Shown piece after piece: positions 7,393 to 15,770 of a stretch of DNA of 44,913 bases. Numbering within the stretch: position 1 is the first letter of the stretch; each line of letters opens with the position of its first letter. The DNA lies in assembly GCF_001730315.1 (NCBI RefSeq), contig NZ_MIKC01000011.1, positions 1 to 44,913 on the forward strand. Direction: 5' to 3'. The notes under the pieces were generated by a model, which was not told where the DNA came from, ran no database searches, and was given only the letters and a program-made list of their open reading frames with translations. This DNA is from Enterococcus ureilyticus (GTDB taxonomy: Bacteria > Bacillota > Bacilli > Lactobacillales > Enterococcaceae). The position numbers and the translations under genes are program-made.

Positions 7393-7916
7393 AAAGTATA
7401 AATATATCAAAACATTTCAATAACAAAGCTTATCAGAAAGATGATCTTGATAATGAGGCTATGCTGACTTTATTGGGTACCGCTTTTCCTTACCCTAAAA
7501 ATATATTTAGCAATCGATCAGATTATAAAATTTGCTATGATGAAGAATTAGATAATTTTGAAGCGAAAAATAATAATATTAAAATTGAAGCAAAAGAAAA
7601 ATTTGATTATCTGGGAATCATCGCTTTGGGGTTGTATGGTGATTATATAGAAAAAGTCGTTGTTGGATCAGAAAGAGGCGAGTATGAAGTAGAAGTTAAT
7701 TTCCCGAATTTTAGCAGAACATCTGTCAATTTTGAGAATACTTCTATTTTTTACACAACAAAATATGTTATTTCCCAACACCCAGAAGCAAGAAAAATCA
7801 ATCAACAGGCTTCTGTTTTTGAGATGAAGGTACCTTTAGATTCAGAATATAAAGTAGACTATATAAAATTACCAGATAATTTATGTATTCGGATTTTTGC
7901 AATCACATTATTTTAA
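7389..7916 (+). CDS. small cluster protein, copy 1 (beta-sandwich-like, unknown role)
   Basis: A 175-residue protein without signal peptide or membrane segment. It is paralogous to 28846-29373: both share FNNKA(Y/F)Q near residue 10, LT-LG--FP-P, LDNFE (about 55), IALGLYGDY (about 80), FYT--YV-SQ and an identical C-terminus IFAITLF. The order FNN...G--FPYP...DN-----I.....ALGLYGDY recalls a beta-sandwich domain found with some glycosidases; that is weak inference. It overlaps the ligase stop (ATGA) and is followed after 19 nt by a BtrH-like gene. The same pairing recurs at 28846, so the two proteins probably act together. Confidence 0.7.
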   Translation: MKSINISKHFNNKAYQKDDLDNEAMLTLLGTAFPYPKNIFSNRSDYKICYDEELDNFEAKNNNIKIEAKEKFDYLGIIALGLYGDYIEKVVVGSERGEYEVEVNFPNFSRTSVNFENTSIFYTTKYVISQHPEARKINQQASVFEMKVPLDSEYKVDYIKLPDNLCIRIFAITLF

Positions 7917-7935
7917 AAATAGAGGGGTAGATTAA

Positions 7936-8868
7936 ATGTTACAAGAGCCACAGTTTAATTGTTTTGAGATGCTTTTAGCAGAAAAATTAAAAGCTATGAA
8001 TTATGAATTTAAACATTTTTTTTGGAGAGCTGGTTTGGAATATGGAAAGCAATGCCACTCTAATTTATTTACAATCGCTACCCAAGATCATTATTATGAT
8101 TACTATTTCTTGAACTATTTTGGTATACTTCTTGAGGAAAAAATTAATCCTGCTATTGAAGTGGAAATAGAGCAGAGTGGGAGTTATATAATTAAACTAG
8201 ATTATTTTTTTCTGAATTACTGTAATATGTATCAAAAAGAGCATCATATTCATGCATTCATAATAGATATAAACGAAGATCTAGTTTCGATTCAGGATAA
8301 TTACTTTGGCTGTGAGAAAATCATAGAGAAGGAAACCTTACTATCATGGTGGAATTATTCCCAAGAATTTGTTAAATGTAAGTTTGTTCGAATAGAAGTA
8401 ATAGATGCGGCAACTTGCAAAGAGATTAGTACGTTAGAAGCATTGCAACATAATATAAAATTGATGACTGATCAGAATATATATCAGTCCTATGGGGATT
8501 ACCAGTTTAGTTATGGATTCGACGCCTTAGAAAAAATTGTAACAGATATTTTAAAAGCAATAGTGAACAAAGATTTTTACAGACTAGATAGCTTCTCAGA
8601 AGGAATTGATACTATTCGAAGAAGTAGGAAACAGGCAGCCGATTTTTTTGAGCTTAGAGGTGAAGTAAAAATTCGATCTCTCTATCTTAAAATTTATACT
8701 AAATGGTCAAATGTATTTATGTCTATTTTAAAAATAATCGTATCAACTTGTATTCAAGAAGAAATTTATGACACAATGGAGCGATTATTGAAAGAAATAA
8801 CAGTAATGGAACATGATGCAGTGGATTTTTTAAAAGAAAGGGTCAAAGAGATAAAAAATGAATCTTGA
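7936..8868 (+). CDS. BtrH_N-like acyltransferase or cysteine-peptidase-fold protein, copy 1
   Basis: A 310-residue protein. The N-terminal half resembles the BtrH_N domain (butirosin BtrH, which moves an acyl group from an ACP to an aminoglycoside): Cys9 in EPQFNCFEMLLAEKL, His103/104/106 in KEHHIHAFII and Asp121 in SIQDNYFG fit a Cys-His-Asp triad of papain/C39-like folds. The C-terminal half is helical with no clear family. The paralog at 29400 keeps Cys9, the three His and Asp121 at identical positions, which supports catalytic use. AGAGGGG lies before the ATG. In context it may take the group carried by the ACP and attach it to the product. The family assignment is by motif only. Confidence 0.6.
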   Translation: MLQEPQFNCFEMLLAEKLKAMNYEFKHFFWRAGLEYGKQCHSNLFTIATQDHYYDYYFLNYFGILLEEKINPAIEVEIEQSGSYIIKLDYFFLNYCNMYQKEHHIHAFIIDINEDLVSIQDNYFGCEKIIEKETLLSWWNYSQEFVKCKFVRIEVIDAATCKEISTLEALQHNIKLMTDQNIYQSYGDYQFSYGFDALEKIVTDILKAIVNKDFYRLDSFSEGIDTIRRSRKQAADFFELRGEVKIRSLYLKIYTKWSNVFMSILKIIVSTCIQEEIYDTMERLLKEITVMEHDAVDFLKERVKEIKNES

Positions 8869-10066
8869 AAAAGTAATCGAAAACTACGGCAGCCCCGTAT
8901 ATATCTATGATTTGAATATAATTTCGAAAGCATATACACGACTGAAAAAAGCTTTACCAAAAGATAGTACTATTTTATATTCAGTGAAATGTAATAACAA
9001 TCCAGGGGTAATTAGGCATTTAAGTAAGTTAGGTAGTCACTTCGAAGTCGCAAACAAAGAAGAATTTATGCTATTAATAAAAAATAATGTAGAACCTAGC
9101 AAAATTCTTTTTACTTCTCCGGCAAAAACGTATAATGAAGTACATTATATGATTTGTCATGGACTTAGTCTGATTTCATGTGAATCTATTCCAGAATTTG
9201 AAATGCTCAACCATCTTTGTATGTCATTAAATAAAGAAATTGGCATTTTTATTAGGTTAAACATTTCTTCAAAAAATAGTCACTCATCATTAAAAATGGG
9301 GGGCAGTTCGAGTCAATTTGGCATAGATCTCGAGGTTTTTCTAGAAAATATAGACAGGTTTAAATCGGGACACATTACAGTGAAGGGTATACACAGTTTT
9401 TTTGGTAGTAATATTACAGACTTGAATGAAATAGTTTCAAATGTAGAAGCGATAGTGGAAATAGGAAATAAAATTGAGCACATGGGTATTTCTTTACAGA
9501 TGCTAGATTTAGGTGGTGGATTTCCAGCCCCGTATGCAAGTAATGATAATGCATTTGAGCTTACTTCCCTAAAAGAAAATCTTGAAAAATGTTTTATGAA
9601 GATTGATAATCGAGAAAGTAAGAAATGTTTCTTTGAATCTGGCAGATATTTGACTTCTGAATCTGGAGTTCTTTTAGGGAGTATTTTATATAAAAAAGTG
9701 AGCAAAGGCATACCGTATTTGATTTCAGACGTTGGAATACATTGTTTGAACGGTTTTTCTGGAAGTAGGAGAACACTACCACCTAAAAATGATATCAATT
9801 TTATGAATAGTAGCCGGGGAGAAAATTGTTACAGATTAGTTGGGCCGTCATGTTCTCCTTTGGATATCGTTAATTCTCGCGTTGAAACATCAAGAGAGAT
9901 TTACTCGGGAGACCTATTTTATATAAACAATGTTGGAGCATACGGTTTATCCTCTAGCTTAATCAATTTTTTAAGCAGAGAAGTACCTAAAGAGATTTGC
10001 TTTTACAATAATCAAATTGTTTCTATTTCTCAGACTATCATTGAAAAAAGTGAAATTGAATTTTAA
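8858..10066 (+). CDS. fold-type III PLP decarboxylase (BtrK/LysA/ornithine decarboxylase-like)
   Basis: A 402-residue member of the DAP/ornithine decarboxylase family. The PLP lysine is K44 in YSVKCNNNPG; the glycine-rich phosphate site is LDLGGGFPAP; the ESGRYL block, the GPSCSPLD block with the catalytic Cys, and NNVGAYGLS near the C-terminus are all present. In butirosin synthesis BtrK decarboxylates glutamyl-S-ACP, and a similar enzyme accompanies an ACP and a ligase in exosortase-A loci. Here the ligase, the decarboxylase and an ACP are all in the cluster, so a carrier-bound amino acid substrate is likely. The gene overlaps the preceding BtrH-like gene by 11 nt, showing tight coupling. 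A free amino acid substrate (lysine, DAP, ornithine) is the alternative. Confidence 0.85.
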   Translation: MNLEKVIENYGSPVYIYDLNIISKAYTRLKKALPKDSTILYSVKCNNNPGVIRHLSKLGSHFEVANKEEFMLLIKNNVEPSKILFTSPAKTYNEVHYMICHGLSLISCESIPEFEMLNHLCMSLNKEIGIFIRLNISSKNSHSSLKMGGSSSQFGIDLEVFLENIDRFKSGHITVKGIHSFFGSNITDLNEIVSNVEAIVEIGNKIEHMGISLQMLDLGGGFPAPYASNDNAFELTSLKENLEKCFMKIDNRESKKCFFESGRYLTSESGVLLGSILYKKVSKGIPYLISDVGIHCLNGFSGSRRTLPPKNDINFMNSSRGENCYRLVGPSCSPLDIVNSRVETSREIYSGDLFYINNVGAYGLSSSLINFLSREVPKEICFYNNQIVSISQTIIEKSEIEF

Positions 10067-10204
10067 TTAGATATCTTATAATATTTGGACGTTAATGATC
10101 TAAAGTATACATTGTTTTACGTTATTTTTAAAAGACAAAAGAGTTTAGTTAACAGCTTGAAAAACTTAATCACGCTAAAAAAATTTTGGAAAACAGAGAT
10201 AATC

Positions 10205-10233
10205 TAGTTTACCTTTTTCTAGTACTTTATAAT
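10205..10233 (+). promoter_or_regulatory. putative promoter of the 21-codon gene
   Basis: A consensus -10 TATAAT (10228-10233) lies 50 nt before the short gene; the -35 is poor (TAGTTT at 10205-10210, 17-nt spacing). No other gene could use it. Confidence 0.5.
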
Positions 10234-10282
10234 AAAAGAAGATATTAATCAGTATCAATTTTTGAAAAAGGAGGATAAAATT

Positions 10283-10348
10283 ATGAGAATTAATTCGAAA
10301 AAAGAAGTGAAGTTTGATTCAAAAAAAGAAATGAAACTTTGTATGTGA
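10283..10348 (+). CDS. 21-residue peptide, candidate precursor or leader peptide
   Basis: A near-perfect ribosome binding site (AAAGGAGG, 10267-10274) stands 8 nt before ATG. The peptide is Lys-rich and hydrophilic and contains an 8-residue tandem repeat: residues 4-11 NSKKEVKF and residues 12-19 DSKKEMKL, followed by a final Cys-Met. It has its own putative promoter (10228) and a very strong terminator (10405-10459), so it is a separate, probably abundant transcript inside the cluster. It is not hydrophobic, so it does not look like a classical Rgg pheromone. It may be a RiPP-type substrate or scaffold for the cluster enzymes, a translational leader, or part of a small regulatory RNA. No homolog is recognised. 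Confidence 0.5.
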   Translation: MRINSKKEVKFDSKKEMKLCM

Positions 10349-10404
10349 GAAGTTGGATACAAATATGTTTTGTGATGAAATAGAAAATGGAAATATTTTT
10401 CTGA

Positions 10405-10459
10405 ACTATAGCCGCGAACTGTCATTAAATTATGATAGTTCGCGGCTATAGTTTTTTTG
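10405..10459 (+). terminator. very strong terminator after the 21-codon gene
   Basis: ACTATAGCCGCGAACT (10405-10420) pairs perfectly with AGTTCGCGGCTATAGT (10437-10452); five more pairs, one of them G-T, extend the stem to about 21 bp with a 6-nt loop, followed by TTTTTTT. It separates the first transcription unit from the ACP operon. Confidence 0.92.
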
Positions 10460-10635
10460 AATATTTTATAAAAAGCGGTAAAACAAAATGAATGTTTGAA
10501 ATATGGATTTATATGTATGATAAAAATCTTCTTTTGACCTTTATCTAAATTATTAACTTCAGTTCCTATTTTTACTATAATCGTTAATAATCAAATTCTT
10601 TTTTTGTGGAAAGGCTTTGGTAAAAAAATAAATAG

Positions 10636-10650
10636 TTAGCATAGTAAAAT
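10636..10650 (+). promoter_or_regulatory. TTAGCATA box and -10 of the ACP operon
   Basis: TTAGCATA (10636-10643) is followed by a -10-like TAAAAT (10645-10650). No good -35 is seen, which fits an activator-dependent promoter. It matches the arrangement at 28697-28708. The 5' leader to the ACP start would be about 85 nt and contains a GGGAGGA immediately before an ATG of a 6-codon frame (MPPDKR, from about 10680), too close to be a good start. Confidence 0.45.
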
Positions 10651-10744
10651 ATCGAAAATAACAGGGATATTTGGGAGGAATGCCACCAGACAAAAGATAA
10701 TTTTTAAAGGTTTTGAAGTCAAAAATGTAGATTGGAGTTATAAA

Positions 10745-10978
10745 GTGGAAAAAAAATTGGAACGTATTATAAATAATTATTTATATGAAGACATTAAGGA
10801 AATTCAAAAGAGTGAAAATTTAAGAAACCTCGGATTAGATTCTATGTCGTCAATTGAGCTTCTGATTTCAATTGAAACTGAATTTGATATTCAAATCCCT
10901 GACAGCTATTTAGTTCCTGGAACATTTGAAAATTTTGAGAAGCTTAAAGAGACGATTGAGAGCATACTACTGCCTTGA
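10745..10978 (+). CDS. acyl carrier protein
   Basis: A 77-residue stand-alone carrier protein. The phosphopantetheine site is Ser33 in NLGLDSMSSIELL, and the following IETEFDIQIPD fits helix III of ACPs. The start is GTG with TTGGAG 8 nt before it. It should carry the acyl group activated by the ligase at 5950, which the PLP decarboxylase may modify, comparable to BtrI. It opens the long co-oriented operon. Primary fatty-acid ACP is an unlikely alternative, since the sequence is divergent and the neighbours are secondary-metabolic. Confidence 0.9.
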   Translation: MEKKLERIINNYLYEDIKEIQKSENLRNLGLDSMSSIELLISIETEFDIQIPDSYLVPGTFENFEKLKETIESILLP

Positions 10979-11005
10979 CCAACAATTTTGAAAAGAGGAG
11001 AAGGG

Positions 11006-11836
11006 TTGAAGGAAATAGAAAAAATCAAATACTGCTTTTTTGATATTGATGGAACGATAATTACAAAAACAAATGCCAATGTAAAGCCAGTTTTAAGAAG
11101 AGTAGAGCAGTTAAAAAAATTAGGAATTATCTCCATTATTATTAGTGGACGAGAATATGATAGTCTAGAAGAATTTGTAAAAAAGGATCAAATAGATCAA
11201 TATTTTTATGAGAAATCTTTGGGTCAGTTCGGAAATATTACCTATTCAGAAAGTGGAAAAAATCAATTTATTCACAGACTCAATTCGGAAAGCATAGAAA
11301 AAATAATTACGTTTGTTACTAGAAGAGGATATGATTATGCAATTGTCTGTCCAGAACACATCTATACTATAAATAAAAAAAGTAGAATAAAATATCAAAT
11401 GGTTTTTCAAGTAGCTTCAAGTAGACTAGCCGAGATATCAAGTGATTTGCTTAAACAAAAGCTAAAAGAAGAAGCTGTATTAAGTATTTATATATTTCCT
11501 AACACGTCATTTAACTTGGAATATTTAGAGGTAGAAGGTGTAGTCATAAGACAGTACAGAAAGCTTAACACCGTAAGGATTTTTCCTGAAATAACAAAAA
11601 AAGAAGGGGCAGCACAGTTTCTTTTTTCAGAATTTAAGGAATCTACATTTCAGAATACGATGTTCTTTGGAAACGATAAAGATGATGTTGAACTGTTAGA
11701 AGCAGCTAGTATTGGAGTTAGTGTTAGAGAATCAGAATCAGAAGCAGTAGAAGCTTCAAATATTTCTTTAACAGGAGAATTAGTTTGTTTTTTAGATTTA
11801 TTTATTGAAAAATTAATCAATTGGAGAAAAATATGA
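11006..11836 (+). CDS. HAD-superfamily phosphatase (Cof type)
   Basis: A 276-residue protein from TTG at 11006. Motif I is DIDGT (Asp13, Asp15), motif II is in IIISGRE, and motif IV is FFGNDKDDVELL. The order and the large cap between motifs II and III fit the Cof/IIB group, which hydrolyses sugar or polyol phosphates. An upstream TTG at 10988 is in frame but has no ribosome binding site; GAGGAG at 10995-11000 serves 11006. It overlaps the next gene by ATGA. In the pathway it could remove a phosphate from an intermediate or reverse one of the kinases nearby. Confidence 0.8.
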   Translation: MKEIEKIKYCFFDIDGTIITKTNANVKPVLRRVEQLKKLGIISIIISGREYDSLEEFVKKDQIDQYFYEKSLGQFGNITYSESGKNQFIHRLNSESIEKIITFVTRRGYDYAIVCPEHIYTINKKSRIKYQMVFQVASSRLAEISSDLLKQKLKEEAVLSIYIFPNTSFNLEYLEVEGVVIRQYRKLNTVRIFPEITKKEGAAQFLFSEFKESTFQNTMFFGNDKDDVELLEAASIGVSVRESESEAVEASNISLTGELVCFLDLFIEKLINWRKI

Positions 11837-12966
11837 AAATCAGTGAAATGAAAAAAGAATATAGGTTAGTTACTTTGTTAGCTAAATATTATTTAGATGA
11901 AAAAGAAGAGCTTGAACTAATTCATTTAATGGAGAATGGATTAGATTGGTCCGTTGTTTTAGGTCAGTTGGCAATACATCGGATTTTCGGTATTTCTTGG
12001 GCAACTGTAAAGAAATACTGTTTTAAAAAAGAAAATTTTTTGTGTTCCTATGATCGATTTATAACGATTTTAGATCAGGAAAATAAATTATTGCAAAGCA
12101 TTAACAGTGCACAAGAGAAACAAACGCTTAGGATTACCCAAAAAATGACTGAAGAAGCGATTGAATATGTTTTAGTCAAAGGTCTTGCCCTATCTGAATA
12201 CGGGTATCCAGAAGATGTATACAGAAGTTTTAATGATAATGATATTCTTGTTAAACAAAAAGATCTAGATGCTATTGTCAGAATTGCAAAAGATGAAGGA
12301 TATGTTTTTGGAAAAAAGGACTATATTCATAATGGAATTAAAGAAGCCACCAGAAAAGCAGTGCTGATGAGGCCTCTGTCTTCTCATGAAATTTATCCAT
12401 TGATTAAGCAAGTGGATAATGAGTATCTGAATTATCATATTCTGGACTTTCAATTTTCGTTAGATTTATTTTCAACCAATAGAACAGATGAGTATGTAAA
12501 TAAGATGCATGGTAGCCGATTTTTATATGCTGGAAAAAAAGATAAACAATCTTTTTATTCGTTGAGTTTAATCGATTTGCTTCTTTTCGTCTGTATCCAT
12601 TTCTACAAAGAAGCTGTATCATTGGAAAAAGTTAAAACCTACAAAGATTTAGCGCTTTATAAGCTTTGTGATGTTCATATTTTGATTCATAAAGTATTGA
12701 AAGAAAAAAAACTAGATTCTTTTATTACCAGAGTGGAGGATTTTCAAGTATCTGATGAAGTACTCTATACTTTTTCAATTTGTAATGACTTCTTTGGTTT
12801 AAATGAACCTTCAATTTTAGATCTAATAAAAGAATATCCATCTGCCAAGACACATGAATTGTATTCTTTTGATGGGAAAACAAAAATAATTGATTCCTTG
12901 CATATTGGAGAACGTGTTTTTGACTTTAATCGTATGGAAAAATATCAACAATTCAGAAAGGAATGA
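11833..12966 (+). CDS. nucleotidyltransferase-family protein (PF14907 type), copy 1
   Basis: A 377-residue protein from ATG at 11833 (ATGA overlap with the HAD gene; GGAG at 11823-11826; the in-frame TTG at 11821 is less likely). The segment EYVLVKGLAL (Lys116-Gly117), then RSFNDNDILV (Asp135, Asp137) and an L-GY after 20 residues, fits the uncharacterised nucleotidyltransferase family often found in lasso-peptide and polysaccharide clusters. The acidic pair should bind the metal for NTP transfer. A second, more canonical member is at 19151. Substrate unknown; transfer of a nucleotidyl group to a product hydroxyl or phosphate is one possibility. Confidence 0.65.
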   Translation: MKISEMKKEYRLVTLLAKYYLDEKEELELIHLMENGLDWSVVLGQLAIHRIFGISWATVKKYCFKKENFLCSYDRFITILDQENKLLQSINSAQEKQTLRITQKMTEEAIEYVLVKGLALSEYGYPEDVYRSFNDNDILVKQKDLDAIVRIAKDEGYVFGKKDYIHNGIKEATRKAVLMRPLSSHEIYPLIKQVDNEYLNYHILDFQFSLDLFSTNRTDEYVNKMHGSRFLYAGKKDKQSFYSLSLIDLLLFVCIHFYKEAVSLEKVKTYKDLALYKLCDVHILIHKVLKEKKLDSFITRVEDFQVSDEVLYTFSICNDFFGLNEPSILDLIKEYPSAKTHELYSFDGKTKIIDSLHIGERVFDFNRMEKYQQFRKE

Positions 12967-12972
12967 GGCATT

Positions 12973-14121
12973 ATGAAGTATGACTTTAAGTACCATTTAC
13001 CTGTGGAGGTTCACTTTAAAAAAGGAATTTTGAAGGAGATTTTAGAATATACAAACAGACTGAATATGTCTGCTATCCTAATTCTGACAGATGAAGAAAT
13101 TAGTAAAAAAAAATGGTTTGAGAAGATGCGGGAAGATTTGTGTAAGGATAGTATCAGCGTAGATGTTTGTCCTTATGTAGTATGCGAACCTACAGATCAG
13201 TCTATTAATGCAATTGCAGAAATATGTATGGATTGTTCTTATGATGGAATCATCGGAATAGGCGGTGGCAGTTGTTTGGACTCGGCAAAAGCTGTCAATA
13301 TATTATTGAGCTCTAAAGCCAATAATATTGAAGACTATCTCGTCCCAAACACAACTTTGGCTGAGAAAAAAATTCCTATGATTTTGATTCCGACAACTGC
13401 AGGTACTGGTGCCGAAATTACCAGAGGGACTGTACTATATGATCAACAGCATAAAATTAAGCGGGGATTTAGTAGTGGAGGGTGCTTTGCAGACATCGCG
13501 TTGATTGATCCACTAGTAGCAAAAACATTGAAAAAAGAACAGATTGCTGCCTCTGGAGTAGATGCCTTGTCTCATGCACTAGAATCTTATCTTGTTAATG
13601 ATAAGAATGAAATTTGTCGTTTATTCTCAATCTCTGCACTAAAGCTTATTAGTATGAATCTTGAAAAACTATATCAAAATAATCAGAATGAAGAGGCTGC
13701 AGAAAATATGTTTTTAGCAAGTTTACTAGCAACGATGTCTTTCGCAACTGGTGTAGGTTTAACTTTTTCACATCATATAAGTGATGTATTGGGACCAACA
13801 TATAAAATACCACATGGTTTTGCGAGTGTATTTACTTTAGTTGAAACAATAAAGCAACTTCGTTCTAAGGATAAGAAAATCGATGAAAAAATGAAGAATA
13901 TTGAGACTGCAATTGGTAACAGTTGTATTGAACAGACTTTGATAGAAATGTTTGAAAATCTGCAGGTTCCACATTTTACTGAGTATACTGATCCTATTAA
14001 TGAACTAGAATTAGATAGTTTGTATAACAAAATAAACTCAAGTGATTACAGAGGTGTAGCTTTAGAAAACAGAGAGTTAATGATTGTTCTGAGAAAGTGT
14101 TTACAGAAAGAAAAACCCTAA
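12973..14121 (+). CDS. iron-containing alcohol dehydrogenase family protein
   Basis: A 382-residue group III (Fe-ADH) enzyme. The NAD(P)-binding GGGSCLD is at 97-103 and PTTAGTGAE at 140-148; the metal ligands Asp197 and His201 (GVDALSHALE), His267 and His281 (IPHG) are all present, so it should be active. It probably oxidises or reduces an alcohol/aldehyde of a polyol, sugar-like or C2-C4 intermediate. An oxidised product could feed the aminotransferase at 21668. It starts 6 nt after the previous stop. Dehydroquinate-synthase-like cyclases share the fold, but the motifs here are those of Fe-ADH. Confidence 0.88.
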   Translation: MKYDFKYHLPVEVHFKKGILKEILEYTNRLNMSAILILTDEEISKKKWFEKMREDLCKDSISVDVCPYVVCEPTDQSINAIAEICMDCSYDGIIGIGGGSCLDSAKAVNILLSSKANNIEDYLVPNTTLAEKKIPMILIPTTAGTGAEITRGTVLYDQQHKIKRGFSSGGCFADIALIDPLVAKTLKKEQIAASGVDALSHALESYLVNDKNEICRLFSISALKLISMNLEKLYQNNQNEEAAENMFLASLLATMSFATGVGLTFSHHISDVLGPTYKIPHGFASVFTLVETIKQLRSKDKKIDEKMKNIETAIGNSCIEQTLIEMFENLQVPHFTEYTDPINELELDSLYNKINSSDYRGVALENRELMIVLRKCLQKEKP

Positions 14122-14150
14122 GAACGATAAAATGAAAATAGGAGGGAACT

Positions 14151-15770
14151 ATGAAAATAATTGGTTTTGGAGGATCAACTCATGATTTTTCAGTTTGTTT
14201 AGTTGAAAATGGAGAAGTGAAAATTGCGATTGAGGAAGAACGGTTGGCAAAAAAAAAGTATGGGTACGGCTGTGAGTTAAGAGAGAATCTGGCTTATAAA
14301 TATGTTCTTGAAAAAACGAATACTAAAGAAGCCGAAATTGACTATTTTGTCAGTAATGACTTATTGAATAAGGACTATTTTGATTGTGTAAAAGGGAAGA
14401 TGAGTCAACTTTATAATCATCACTATACACATGCAGCAAGTGCATTTTATGAGTCTGGATTTGAAGATACAGCTATTTTGGTGATTGATCATAGTGGCAG
14501 TATCATAAAGGACTCCAAAGGGCTTTCTACGGAAACTATTTCATATTATAGAGGGACAGAAAATAGAATTGCACTTATGGATAGAGTAAGTGGTGATGGT
14601 GAGATAAAAAATGGAATTGTAAAAAAACCGAATAATTCAATAGGTTATTTTTATTCCATGATAGCAAAAATGCTTGGATGTCAAAGCATGGGTGGAGATA
14701 ATAAGATTCACAGTGAATCAGGAAAATTGATGGGCCTATCTTCTTATGGAAAACCTGTATATAAAGAGGATTTTGAGCGTTTTATTCGTTTTGAACAAGG
14801 GCAGGTAGAGATTGAAATTGAGAATATCAGACAATACGTAGAAAAAGTTTTGGCTGAAACTAAAAGTGAGCAGGAAACTAAAATGAATTTGGCCGCTACT
14901 GCTCAGAAGATATTAGAAGATTTAGTAGTAAAATGTGCAGATTATTTATATGAAATTACTAAAAGTAAAAACATATGTATCGCTGGAGGTGTTGGATTAA
15001 ACGGATTAGCAAATCAGAAAATTTTAATGGATACAAAATTTGAAAACATCTTTATTTGCCCAGCAGCAAATGATGCGGGTACCTCAATAGGAGCTGCTTT
15101 ATCAAAGTTTTATGAAAAAAATAACTGTTCAAAAAAAGAGATGAAAAATAATTTTTATGGTTTCTCGTACAATAACGAAGAAATAGAACAGAGCTTGGAA
15201 AAGCAGCAAGATAAAATTTTTTACAGTAAATTAGCGAACGGTGAAAAGCTTGCAGCAAAACTCATAAAGGAGAATAGGATTATTGCTTGGTATCAAGGAG
15301 GTTCTGAATTTGGACCCAGAAGTTTAGGCAATAGAAGTATATTGGCAAATCCTTGTAATCCGAAGATGAAGGACATTTTAAATAATAGAGTAAAGTTTAG
15401 AGAAAGTTACCGGCCATTTGCTCCTGCAGTGATGGCAGAACATGAAAAAGAATATTTTGAAATGATAAAAAGCAATGAGTATATGTTGCTAATTCCGGAA
15501 ACAAACAAAGAAGTGATTTCTCGAATACCCGCTGTGGTTCATGTTGACGGAACAGCAAGAGTACAATCTGTAACGAAAACGTTCAATCCACAATTTTATT
15601 CAGTTATACAGGAATTTTATAAACTGTCCAGTATTCCAGTTGTTTTAAATACATCATTTAACATTAAAGGTCGTCCTATTTGTGAAAGTCCACACGATGC
15701 AATTGATTGTTTTTTGGAGTCAGATATTGATTATTTATTTATGGGGAATTATTTAGTATGGAAAATTTAA
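14151..15770 (+). CDS. O-carbamoyltransferase, NodU/CmcH/TobZ family
   Basis: A 539-residue two-domain enzyme. The N-terminal Kae1-like domain has YNHHYTHAASAFY (His90, 91, 94) and VIDHSG; GKLMGLSSYGKP and IAGGVGLNGLANQK follow, then the YrdC-like-associated C-terminal region with GGSEFGPRSLGNRSILANP and VLNTSFNIKGRPICES. The family uses ATP and carbamoyl phosphate, through a carbamoyl-adenylate, to carbamoylate a hydroxyl of the product, as TobZ does on tobramycin. The length is close to the usual 550-570. AGGAGGG precedes the ATG. It is among the clearest product-tailoring genes in the cluster and predicts a carbamoylated product. Confidence 0.93.
   Translation: MKIIGFGGSTHDFSVCLVENGEVKIAIEEERLAKKKYGYGCELRENLAYKYVLEKTNTKEAEIDYFVSNDLLNKDYFDCVKGKMSQLYNHHYTHAASAFYESGFEDTAILVIDHSGSIIKDSKGLSTETISYYRGTENRIALMDRVSGDGEIKNGIVKKPNNSIGYFYSMIAKMLGCQSMGGDNKIHSESGKLMGLSSYGKPVYKEDFERFIRFEQGQVEIEIENIRQYVEKVLAETKSEQETKMNLAATAQKILEDLVVKCADYLYEITKSKNICIAGGVGLNGLANQKILMDTKFENIFICPAANDAGTSIGAALSKFYEKNNCSKKEMKNNFYGFSYNNEEIEQSLEKQQDKIFYSKLANGEKLAAKLIKENRIIAWYQGGSEFGPRSLGNRSILANPCNPKMKDILNNRVKFRESYRPFAPAVMAEHEKEYFEMIKSNEYMLLIPETNKEVISRIPAVVHVDGTARVQSVTKTFNPQFYSVIQEFYKLSSIPVVLNTSFNIKGRPICESPHDAIDCFLESDIDYLFMGNYLVWKI

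Noticed and set aside
9313-9798. Long minus-strand open frame inside the PLP decarboxylase
   Set aside because: It is a shadow of a gene with clear catalytic motifs on the plus strand and has no ribosome binding site.
10655-10744. A riboswitch in the leader of the ACP operon
   Set aside because: No conserved aptamer pattern or terminator/antiterminator hairpin could be seen in this AT-rich leader.
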